Shown: one piece after another, positions 1-8,935 of the stretch | How positions within the stretch are numbered: the first letter of the stretch is position 1 | Layout of the letters: every line of letters begins with the position of its first letter | Origin: Spinacia oleracea | Lineage: Eukaryota; Streptophyta; Magnoliopsida; Caryophyllales; Amaranthaceae | Reading direction: 5' to 3' | Assembly: GCF_020520425.1 (NCBI RefSeq) | Contig: NC_079487.1 | Coordinates: forward strand, 11,145,501-11,209,500 | DNA length: 64,000 nt | Notes under the pieces: model-generated | Seen by the model: the letters and a program-made list of their open reading frames with translations, nothing else | Told to the model about the DNA's origin: nothing | Database searches by the model: none | Translations under genes and position numbers: made by a program

Positions 1-914
1 CAACCAATCAAATCCATTCAATCGCTAATCCTTCTTAACAATCGTCACGCAAAGCGAACCACAAATGCACATTGGAATTCAAGACTAGTGCTCACACACT
101 CGTCACTCATTTATGTGGCGGATAAAAGATGTACCCGTTCGCTCCCCTCCCAACCCAACATGTAAGTGAACAATGCCCTCCCAAACTCACACACTCGTGT
201 GTCTAGAAAAACATACACTCAACCTAGTAGTCGACTCGGAATGTGTCATGTCATAACTTGCATTGATAAACAACTACTTTCACATTAATACAACTCTATG
301 CACAAAGGTCGTAAGGTCTTTCAAGCTTGTAATGATAGGCTTAGGTAAGGGTGTGGTAAATTAGGGTAAAATGTGAGCTTAAAGCCTTGGCTTTGGGGAG
401 CATAAATCCTAGCAAATCCATGATCAATCACAAATGATGACCACAACTCTCCCACTCAACACATGAATAAAATAACAAACAAACCACACTATACTTTCTT
501 GCCTTGATTTCACAATTATAACCAATCACTCATGAAGATAAGAAATTGTAATACCAGAGTAACAAAAGCTTGAATTATTTTGAGAATAAGGATTTTTTTT
601 TTTTTGCTCAATCTCTTATTTTTTCTTTTTTTCTTTTGGAACCTTCACATTTTTTTTTTATTCTCCTTATCTCATTCATTTTCAACTCATTTTTTTCAAC
701 AACAATCATGATAAGAAGAACTTCCCTTTTCAATATTCAAAATGCTCAAAATGTATCACACTACGACTCCCTCACCTCACTACTATTAGCTCCCACAAGC
801 TAGGCTTGGGACTAGTAACCAATAGAGCTTTCATGGCCTTGTAATATGGTTAGTCACCGAATAAAGGGCACAAGCACAACATGGGTAGAAAAAGAGGGAA
901 CAAATATATCTAAA
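1..914 (-). other. 3' non-coding region of AthA
   Basis: No credible coding frame is present. The stretch has scattered poly-T runs (around 590-660) and ends at the Helitron insertion point, base 914 (A). Skipping the Helitron, it continues at 6021. I assign it to AthA by position and by its resemblance to long 3' untranslated regions of Athila-type elements. No polypurine tract or LTR start is seen, so the 3' LTR must lie further left. Confidence 0.5.
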
Positions 915-941
915 CTAGTCTTATATGCACGCGATGCGTGC
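915..941 (-). repeat. Helitron 3' terminus with hairpin
   Basis: CTAG (915-918) is separated by a short AT spacer from the palindrome GCACGCGATGCGTGC (927-941). This is the expected Helitron 3' end seen in reverse complement. The next base to the left (914) is A. Confidence 0.7.
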
Positions 942-1005
942 GAATATAAGAACAAATTTGTGTTATTACATATAAACCTGAAATAACATGTAAAGAATAT
1001 AATAT

Positions 1006-1031
1006 AAATGCGATGCGTGCGAATATAAGAA
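1006..1031 (-). repeat. Second copy of the Helitron subterminal hairpin sequence
   Basis: The segment around TGCGATGCGTGCGAATATAAG repeats the terminal hairpin and its inner flank about 85 bp further in. It lacks a CTRR end, so it is a partial duplicate rather than a terminus. Confidence 0.55.
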
Positions 1032-1866
1032 ACATATAAGTTAGATATAATCGAACACATATAAACAGATTGATTAAAATGATAAGAATTTATTTAAGGG
1101 GCTAAGATTGATTAAAATGCTTCTTTAGTTGTCATTATATTCTCTATTGTATAAGAGTGGAGGGTATTTTAGTAATCCAAGGAGAACACGAAAAGTGGAT
1201 TTACCAAAAATAATCTCACCTCTTCATCCTTACTTACAGACATCAATTTCATCCTCCATACTATTGAATTTTTTCACATCTTCATTATTCAGCTTCATTT
1301 TCTTCAAATTCCGAGGAGCTTTCTTCTGATTATTTCCACGCTTTCCCATTTTCTCAAAAACAAATTGCAGAAACCTCAGCAAACTAAAAATTAACTAAAA
1401 TCCTGATAAAAATTCACAAAACCAAATTAAATTATTAACACCTAATTAAAAAAGGAAATCAAATTATTGCTTGAAAATAATCACAAAATGAAATTAAATT
1501 ACAAACACCTAATTAAAATCCTAATAATTACAAAAAAAAACTAAAAAAATCCCCAGAAAAAGAAATCTAATTTAAACAAAACAGAAAAGCAAATGAAGAA
1601 CTTTTACCCGATAATTGAAGAAGATCGATCAAACCCAGGAATTTCACCCAAATTTATAGAACCCTAATTGGAGCGCACTAAAATTCAATTGGAGCAACAG
1701 CAGGATTCAATTCCAGATTTGCAATTCTGAGAAGATTAAGTTAGTCAGAAAATTGAAATCAAATGAATCCATCATCTGAATCCCTCTTTTATTTGAATAA
1801 ATCAATCAGAAAATTGAAATCAAATTGAAAAAGGGTAAATTACGATTGGAATTGTAAAATACTCAC

Positions 1867-1981
1867 CATTATTGTTTTGGAAACTTCTACTTTCTGGATT
1901 CGCAGCCGGAGTACCCTGGAAAGGAAAAATCGACCGAGCTTGAGTCACGTTGTGTTGAATTTCTGAGTAGGCGGAAGCCAT
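1867..1981 (-). pseudogene. Captured first-exon-like fragment (unknown gene)
   Basis: On the minus strand an ATG at 1981 (context CAATGGCT) opens 38 codons (MASAYSEIQHN... to ...SFQNNN) that end one base before a consensus donor GTGAGT (1866-1861). Upstream lies a pyrimidine-rich stretch (CTCTCTCAATCC) that looks like a plant 5' UTR. The composition is more GC-rich than the flanking intron-like AT-rich DNA. I do not recognise the protein. The likeliest reading is a gene start captured by the Helitron; a real but unexpressed small gene is possible. No clear next exon is joined to it. Confidence 0.4.
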
Positions 1982-2152
1982 TGAAGAGCAGATTCGAAAG
2001 GATTGAGAGAGAAAGGGCGATGGAGTTGAGAGTGAACGGACGTGTGTTCTGGGTAATTTTAGGGCTTGGAATCAAAGTGGTTTAATTAGGGGGAAGGTAT
2101 TACCGTCTTTTTCTTTGGGGACACGAAAAGTTAATTTACTTTTTAACCTCAG

Positions 2153-2175
2153 CTAGTCTTATATGCACGCGATCC
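2153..2175 (-). repeat. Internal second Helitron 3' terminus
   Basis: CTAG (2153-2156) followed inwards by TCTTATATGCACGCG and the matching arm CGTGCGA is nearly the same as the terminus at 915. It is preceded by G rather than A, and by sequence resembling a degenerate 5' subterminal region (ACACGAAAAGTTAATTTAC near 2121). It may mark the joint between two tandem or nested Helitrons. Confidence 0.5.
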
Positions 2176-3667
2176 GTGCGAGATTATATAAAAAATTAAA
2201 ATTGTATTACTACCACTAAATATACATACTTCGTATTAGATTAAAAAAATATTCGCAAAGTTCATATTTTAAAAAATTAAGGTCATAGTATACAATCATA
2301 CATCTAAATAGTGTAACGGAGTAATCATGTGTTTACTTTAATGAACAACATGACGACCTAAAAGCAGTTGTTCAAGAGATCACAAAAATTCATCTTCAAT
2401 TCATTGTCATACACAAAAATAAACCTCACAACCATGACTCAAGAACGTCTCCATAAAATTAACAAAATTTACAAAATGTTCACACTTGAAATCATGTCTA
2501 TATACAAATAGTTCAGCCACGGTTCGACAACAGCATAAGCACTTATGAACCCTCTTCTAAAGGGATATCAAAATACATCAAACCACTAACACAATATCAA
2601 ATTCAATTGTAAATTTGTTGATACATGCATTTTCACAAATAGGGTACTTTTAAGCAACTATAGCTCTCCTCTAAAACCTGCACTTGACAAATACTGATTC
2701 AAGATCATTTCTTTGCTTAGGATATCGTCCCCTCTCCAGAAACAGCCCTTCAAGTGACCGATTTGTGACCATCTCCTTGCTTAGGATCTCGACCTCTCTC
2801 GTGGTGGAGGAGATCGACTGCGATAATAGTTAAGATGCAATGGAGTAATTAAGTACACAGTTGAGTTGAAGAGAGAACTGAATGTTCTTTAAGTTCACAA
2901 CAGATATTTTGTATAAAAGAACAACATGGGCATGGGGACTCACATCTATACCTAGTACCTCATTAGTCGGAAAAGCTCAAGGGAATTAGGATGGAAATGA
3001 ACACAAACCTGTGGTATCTTCCTCCATTAGCAAGGCCTTCATCTTTAGCATAATCAGAAGTTCCCCTGAGTTTCAGGTCTAGAACAACTGCATCAATATT
3101 CAACATAGAATCTATAAATTAAGTCTTAAATTGAGTCTGAGGAGAAATTGAGGTGTTCAGTTTAGAGATTAACTGAACATGTGATATCTTCCATTAGAAG
3201 TTCATCTTTAGGATAATCAGGCGTTCCTCGACCTCAAGTCTAAAGCGACTGCATCGACAGTATAGGTTTCAGTCCCAAAATGGTAGAGAGATGAAGATAG
3301 TCAGGTTGGATATGAACACAAACCTGTGGTATCTTCCATTAGCAGGGTTTTCATCTTTAACAAATTCAGGACTACCCCGAGCTTCGGGTCTAGAGCGACT
3401 GCATAAACAATAAATGTTCTAAAATTAATAGAGATGCACGCGATGTACGAAGCTCAAAGTTAAATAAATACATTAGAAAAAAATAATTTCCCTAGTTTTA
3501 TAAGACTCCATAATTTCCCTTCCCGTTATAGTCTCCTTCATTTCCGTAGAGCTGTCATATGTCCAGTAACACCATTAACAATTCTCCCATCATCATCATA
3601 ATGATCATCTAATCATCAAATCAAAAATCATCAAATCACAAAGAAATATACAGTCGATAATACTAAC
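2176..3667. other. Non-coding Helitron interior with about 150-bp imperfect repeats
   Basis: No coding frame is supported. Between about 3005 and 3415 a module recurs three times (near 3008, 3176 and 3326). Each copy carries a form of TGTGGTATCTTCCATTAG, then CTTCATCTTTA, then TCTAGAGCGACTGCAT. Two shorter related pieces (CTTTGCTTAGGATATCG, CTTGCTTAGGATCTCG) lie near 2713 and 2776. This looks like intronic or untranslated sequence amplified inside the Helitron. Confidence 0.45.
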
Positions 3668-4513
3668 CCCTTCTTTCTGATCCAGACTCCACCTTGCCGT
3701 CACTCGTCCTCGAACCTTGCACCATCGAATCCCCACCCTGTTTCTGATTAAAATTACCTCCATAGTAATTCTGATCTTTATAAACTTCTGGTCTAGGCTC
3801 TTTCACACCCTCTCTTGCTTCCTATTTTAGTAAAAAAAAATCAAAAAATCAAAAAACTTTCACTAAAATCAGTTTCTAATGCAGGCTGAACTCAAATCAG
3901 TTTCTGATGCAGGCTGAACTCAAATCAGTTTCTGATGCAGGCTCAACTTAAATCATAAATAACAGTAACAACGAAATTAAACAATATAATTAATTGCACT
4001 TAAATACCTGTCCAACTGCACTTAGTAGTATTACATCTGAGTTATATTGCTGCATCTATAACAAAAACAAAAAGAACAAATCATCAATTTCTCAACAAAA
4101 ATGGAAATAAATTCAATTAATTGGAAATAAACCAAATATCAAAATCAATAATCAATCCGTAAATTATGTGGCGTTACCTAATTCATAGTCCATCCAGCAG
4201 TATTCAACACTTTCTGTGACGTTAAATTGCAATTTCCTATTCCTATACCCAACCAAACACATCACTGAACTACTAAAGACAATAAAATTACACTAACAAT
4301 AGTCATTCATACTACACTAATTTAATTAAGACAGACATAAACATGTTTTCATCTACCAAACGCAAAGAACCTTAAAAATAACAAAATCAATTGAAAATAA
4401 TTGGGGGAAAGAAGCTCACGTTTGGAAAGGAACCACTCCTGCCAGTAGGATCTGCAACATCTTCTTTCTTAACATCACCATCTTCAAAGTGAGATCAGTA
4501 GACAAATTCGAAC
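3668..4513 (-). pseudogene. Chain of captured exon-like fragments
   Basis: On the minus strand four segments are bounded by AG and GT and have coding-like composition. They are 4513-4420 (donor GTGAGC; reading ...FEDGDVKKEDVADPTG..., with a TGA early in it where TGG would give VYW), 4236-4178 (donor GTAACG), 4055-4008 (acceptor TATAG, donor GTATTT; 16 codons beginning MQQYNSDVILL) and 3821-3668 (acceptor after a long T run, donor GTTAGT; containing KDQNYYGGNF). Introns between them are AT-rich. Phases do not all agree and stops are present, so this is a decayed fragment. I do not recognise the protein. Confidence 0.4.
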
Positions 4514-5439
4514 CTGAATGACGAAGAATTCCAAGTTGATGTTGTAATTAAGTTACACTTCAGTCAACTAAAAAAATTCAATCAATATGCCAAATTTCCG
4601 AAAATTATACAAAAATAACCTCAAGTGTTTCCTTATTGAATAGGGATCAACAAATTATACCCTTGAGCTTGGCATATTTTTTTATCAACAAATTCTATAT
4701 ATTTATTTATTTTAATTTTACTATCACTGTCCTCAAAGGGGTTGGTACAACAACTTGGTAGTTATATTAATTAAATTAATGCAAAAACACAAAACTAATA
4801 AAATATCTTAATCATGCATAACAGTCATTAATTCAATTATGTGATCACATAATCACCAGACCAAAGGGGGGAAAATTCAATTGACAAATACTATACTCTC
4901 CCATTAATCCATTTCATATTATTTGACCAAGATCCTAATTAGTCCATTCGATATGTACGTACATAACCTTAAAAAAACGATGATATGGAAGGGAGTAAAA
5001 ATAAGGGGAAGAAATTTACAGCTAGGGTTTTCCAGAGGGTGAATTTGTCCAAATAGTAAGAAGGACAGCTGCTGCTGCATTCTCCTTGTTCTCGGATTAG
5101 CTCGTTTTACCCATTATTATGCTTAATCATTCTCTAACCTGATTTCTTCCAATGTCATAAAACTATGATTTATGTCTCCTTCACTCCTCTCTAATTCAAC
5201 CATTGCAATGCGTCTGAAACCCAAAAACAAAAACAACCAAAAAGCAAATATTTTGTCAAATAATTACGTTTCGTAATAGAAAAAACCATAATCAACATCA
5301 AGATGAAGTAAAAGGGAGAAAGAATACTGCCAAAACTGCTAATTTATTCTAGATCGTCAACGAAACCTTGAATTTGAATGAAATTCAGATCCCGAAATCT
5401 GCAAAATTAAAAATAAAAATCGAATTGACAATCACTCAC

Positions 5440-5910
5440 ATCACCTTTCTCACGCAGCGGCAGCTTTCGCCCATTCATTAAGAGAGAGAAATCAAATTCT
5501 CGAAGAGTTTCGAAGTCAAATTTGGGGAAAACAAATCAGTTGATTTTGGAGAGAGAGAGATTCAAAGGTTTTCTGAGAAAATTTTCTCTCTTTGTGATTG
5601 TGTTTTCTGAGTGTGTTTTGATTTGTGGAGATTCAAAGGTTTTGGGTTATGTAAATTGAATTAGGTTTGCCGTTTCTGTTTCTTTTTGCCATTAAACAAA
5701 AATAATCCGATCTCAGGGGTAGAAGACGAAGATGAATCGAAGAATAGAAGATAGAGAAAGGGAGAAGATGAAGACTTACCATAGTTGCTGCTGAGGTTTC
5801 ACGCATCGAAAGAAAGGGAGATGGAGTTGAGATGGAGGGAGGGAGGGAGGGAGAGAGAGAGAGAGGGGGAGGAGAGTGTGCGGTAAGAGACCGCGACATT
5901 TTAGGGTTTG
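5440..5910 (-). pseudogene. Captured 5' UTR and first-exon-like fragments
   Basis: A CT-rich leader typical of plant 5' UTRs (5900-5810) precedes an ATG at 5806 with nine codons and a donor GTAAGT (5779-5774). Further in, an ATG at 5478 opens 13 codons (MNGRKLPLREKGD) followed by GTGAGT (5439-5434). These may be alternative starts of one captured promoter region that once fed the exon chain at 4513-3668 on the same strand, but no continuous reading frame can be assembled. Function unknown. Confidence 0.35.
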
Positions 5911-5959
5911 TAACTGTGATTAACGGTTAAACGGGGGAGGGCATTATTGTATTTTCTCA

Positions 5960-6020
5960 AGTGGACACGAAAAGTTAATTTACCAAAAAAACCCTAAGGA
6001 GTTGGCTTATATAATAGAGA
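5960..6020 (-). repeat. Helitron 5' terminus
   Basis: In reverse complement the end reads TCTCTATTATATAAG and runs into a conserved subterminal stretch containing ACTTTTCGTGTCC. The base outside it (6021) is T. This matches the 5' end signature of plant Helitrons and pairs with the CTAG terminus at 915. Confidence 0.7.
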
Positions 6021-6632
6021 TTCATCTGAAGGCTACCTAAATAGAAAAATTCCTTCGTCCTCCACAATGTGCATGTATATGAGTCATAAAACACTACTAA
6101 TAGTTGCAAACCAATACTCAAAATCAATGACACACCAGGAAGCTATCACACATCCTAACCAAGTCAACTAGTCAAGCACCAAGTCCACAAGTAGTTAGTC
6201 GGAGTTGACTCATGTTAAGGCATCAAAGCAATCGAATATCAAATCATGGCTAACACATCTACATTGCCCATCATCAAATACCAAGAATCAAAACAATTTC
6301 CGCTCAAGGGGCACAAGGAAGCATGATGTTGTATTCATCGGAACGTATTTTTGTAATTTTTTTTTTCAAAGCAATAAAATACTCTATAAAGCAATAAACA
6401 CACCAAAGAAACACACCAAAATAAAGAAATGCGAAAAGAAAAGAAAAACATACCTACAATGTACAAGTAATGTGAACCCCCTCAAACCAAATCAGACAAT
6501 GTCCTCATTGGCTCAAGGGGTATCGAACCAACTCGATCCTTATCATCATCAGTGACGGCCTTGGCCGCCATCATCATCAACATCATCACCATCATCTCTG
6601 CCACCATGCCCGCTAGGACCCGCTCCAAACCC
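6021..6632 (-). other. AthA non-coding region downstream of ORF-1 frame
   Basis: This AT-rich stretch continues the AthA 3' region interrupted by the Helitron. The first part (6480-6632) may hold the degenerate C-terminus of the ORF-1 frame, since it encodes low-complexity Asp/Gly-rich residues on the minus strand. No other gene is supported. Confidence 0.45.
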
Positions 6633-8021
6633 TCAGTACTGGGTAGGTGTGAAGGTACCCATAGAACCCGGAGCTCCATATCCCTCTGCGGGATAGGTAT
6701 ACCAGGTAGGGTGCTCATAATCTGGGGAAATGTAGCCCTGCCTGGCATACTGATCGTAGAATGGGAACATGGTCCTCTGGTGATCAGCTGCGAACTCCTG
6801 GAAACCGAGCTCAAGTCTGCTCAACCGCTCATGAATGGACCCCTGCTCCTCATCTACTACCGGGCCACCCTGGGGCCTCCCCGCGTCCCCTCGACGCCCC
6901 CTCCTAAAGTAGGTGCGAGGCTCTGGCTGGTACTGGTGGGGCTCTGGCTGTGGGTCAGGCTGAGGCTGGGGGTCAGGCTGAGCCTGTTGCTCAAATCCAA
7001 CATATAAGTAATGAGCCTGACCGGGTCTGAAACTAGTGCGGCCTTGAGGGTCAGGCAAGGCGAAAAGCCTGTTTCCCTCAAACATCTAATACATGGCTCC
7101 CGGCCTAAACAGCCCATGCTCCCCCTGTAGCCGACGGAGTCCAGCAAAGTAAGCCAAGTCAAGTAAGTTGCTACCCAGAACTGGAGTCTGGTTAGCCTCA
7201 GTAAAGTTGGTCGTGGCCATGGCTATGTGGGTGATCAACCCACCAATGGTAATGCGAGTAGTATGGGTGGAAGTGGCTATGGAATAGAATTGAGAGGCCA
7301 TATGGTGTGCAAGGTTCATTTTGTAGCTATCCTCCCCTTCTAAAACGTAGCCACCTAGAATCTCAAGCTCCGTACTCCTAATATTTTGGGTCTCATCCCT
7401 ACCAAAGATCGTAAATCCCAGAAACCTGTAGGAGACAATAGGGACCGGGTGTTGTATCTTGGAAGGATGCAAATGTTGCATACTCCCGGGATTGGCATTA
7501 CCCGTAAGCTTTCCCCACATTTCACAGTTATTATGGGTTTCCTTAGGTTTCCTACTATAGGTGGTAGACAACCCAAAAATCCTACCAAAATAGCATAACT
7601 CATGGTGAAAGTTCGGTTCATCACACGAAATTGAACCGACGACACGGTTCGATAACCATCTCTACGCACATTGAAACTACTCAAAAATTCCAAGGTTAAC
7701 CGTCTAAATGTGAGACGGAGCATGCTATACATGTTTCTCATTCCAACACCAACAAAGACACGCTTGACATCACTTTCAATACCCATTTCATGTAAAGATT
7801 TTTGGCAAATAAAGCGAGTAGGGATTACCTCCCTCAGTTTGAGGTGGATGAAACGTGCTCGTTGCCCCTCCGAAACGAAAATGACATCCGGAAAATCCGT
7901 GTCGATCGGGCTCAAATTGCGGCGGCGGAGGTGGTGGTGTCGACTCCCGAGCTCGGCTCGTCGAAGCTTCATGTTGATTCCTTGGTACCCTTGTGCAATT
8001 CCTCCTTGGTCGGTCACCCAT
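6633..8021 (-). pseudogene. ATHILA ORF-1-like protein, frameshifted
   Basis: The probable start is at 8021 (MGDRPRRN..., then a run of six prolines). The frame shifts near 7900. The second frame carries the motif LTLEFLSS about 40 residues after an LHEMGIE segment. A further shift near 7570-7500 leads to a segment with FTIFGRDETQNIRSTELEIL, and a single stop (about 7086) precedes a Gln/Pro-rich tail ending at 6633. The combination LT-EFLSS plus a later FGR-E-...-ELE-L block is the pattern of the ATHILA ORF-1 family of plant gypsy elements. Its molecular role is not established. At least two frameshifts and one stop make it non-functional. It sits where pol would be expected. Confidence 0.65.
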
Positions 8022-8935
8022 GGTTGAAAATCTGAATTTTTTGAGGTTTTTGAGCTTTTTGGGTGAATTTGGGGATTTTGTGGGGATTGGAGGAAACTTA
8101 AATCAGTTGGGTATAGGTTGTAGAGGATAGTGAGAGGATGATTTTGGTGAAAAGATTGTTGAATTTGGTGGAGATTTGAGGGAGATATGGTGGTTGGAAG
8201 TTTTTGGAGGTTGGGGTTTAATGGAGGAAGTGAGAGAAAGTTAGGTTGAAGATGAAGAGGAAGTGAAGAAAAGAAAGGGGATCCCGTGATTTTGTCGCTG
8301 AAATCGCATTCCGCCCGATCGGGCGACATTGCGATCTTTTTCTTCTGATACGTACGCGCCCGATCGGGCGCACCTCGCCCGATCCGGATCGGGCGATTTG
8401 CGAATGCCTCTTTTCTTGACTTTTTCTGCCCATAATTCTTCCTTGACTTTTCCATGAACTTTTCCTCAACCGCCCGATCGGGCAAAATAATTTCGCCCGA
8501 TCGGGCAAACCACTCGCCTTTTGTGTCGATCGGGCCTCCGTCGCCCGGTCGGGCGATTTGCCAAGCTTTTCTTTGAATCGACACGCGCCCGATCGGGTGC
8601 TCCTCGCCCGATCCGCGTCGCGCGAAGTGCAGGCTGCTCCGTTTTGCTTTGATTCAACTTTTTCAAACTTTGAGCCTTAAACCTGCATAACATTAAACAC
8701 CAAAATCGTAAAATACCCTCATCTTGCCTCTCCAATACCAAAGGCTACACTGAATCACACACTTGATCAAAAGGTATACTAAAACACACAAAAATGAAAT
8801 CAAAAAGTATACTACGGAAAGAAATAAATGGATAATGAAATACTCATCCCCTATTAGATTGATGCAATGTCCCCATTACACAATCTCCGTTTATGCGCAG
8901 ACAATCGACAGGAAAGGGATGAGAGCCACGACAAA
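8022..8935. other. AthA spacer between protease and ORF-1
   Basis: This stretch has no domain-bearing frame. It contains the palindrome cluster 8312-8625 and a G/T-rich stretch (8030-8260) that on the minus strand is a CT/CA-rich leader to the ORF-1 frame. A long minus frame through the cluster (8584 leftwards) is kept open by the repeated GC-rich motif and is not evidence of a protein. Confidence 0.5.
8312..8625. repeat. Cluster of CGCCCGATCGGGCG palindromes (internal)
   Basis: Perfect or near-perfect copies of CGCCCGATCGGGCG and the variant CGCCCGATCCGGATCGGGCG are spread through about 310 bp, separated by AT-rich pieces. The same palindrome is clustered in the AthA LTR (12614-12770). Each unit could form a short stable hairpin, and each contains GATC. 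Function unknown. Confidence 0.8.

Larger units (their letters stand above)
915..6020 (-). mobile_element. Composite non-autonomous Helitron with captured exon-like pieces
   Basis: Read on the minus strand, the 5' terminus is TCTCTATTATATAAG (6020-6006). The 3' terminus is a GC-rich hairpin (927-941) followed by CTAG at 918-915. The flanks are A (914) and T (6021), which fits Helitron insertion between A and T without target duplication. No Rep/helicase frame is present, so the element is non-autonomous. A second 3'-like terminus (CTAG 2153-2156 plus hairpin) lies inside, and a plus-oriented 5'-like terminus (TCTCTATTGTATAAG) starts at 1141, so it is probably a composite of two or more copies. 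The motif ACACGAAAAGT occurs near 1187, 2121 and 5966, consistent with repeated subterminal regions. Several stretches have exon-intron character. Confidence 0.7.

Noticed and set aside
1-914. Left LTR of AthA within the window
   Set aside because: Nothing here matches 11720-13133 and no PPT followed by TGATATGTGCG is present.
5633-5899. 88-codon minus-strand frame as a gene
   Set aside because: It reads through a CT-rich leader and across a consensus splice donor (5779-5774). It is better seen as UTR, short exon and intron of a captured fragment.
6205-6555. 116-codon plus-strand frame
   Set aside because: Lies antisense in the AthA 3' region, with no domain, no conserved context and Asn/Lys-rich composition.
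8312-8625. CRISPR-like array
   Set aside because: Units are short palindromes at irregular spacing with no uniform spacers, and the context is a plant retroelement.
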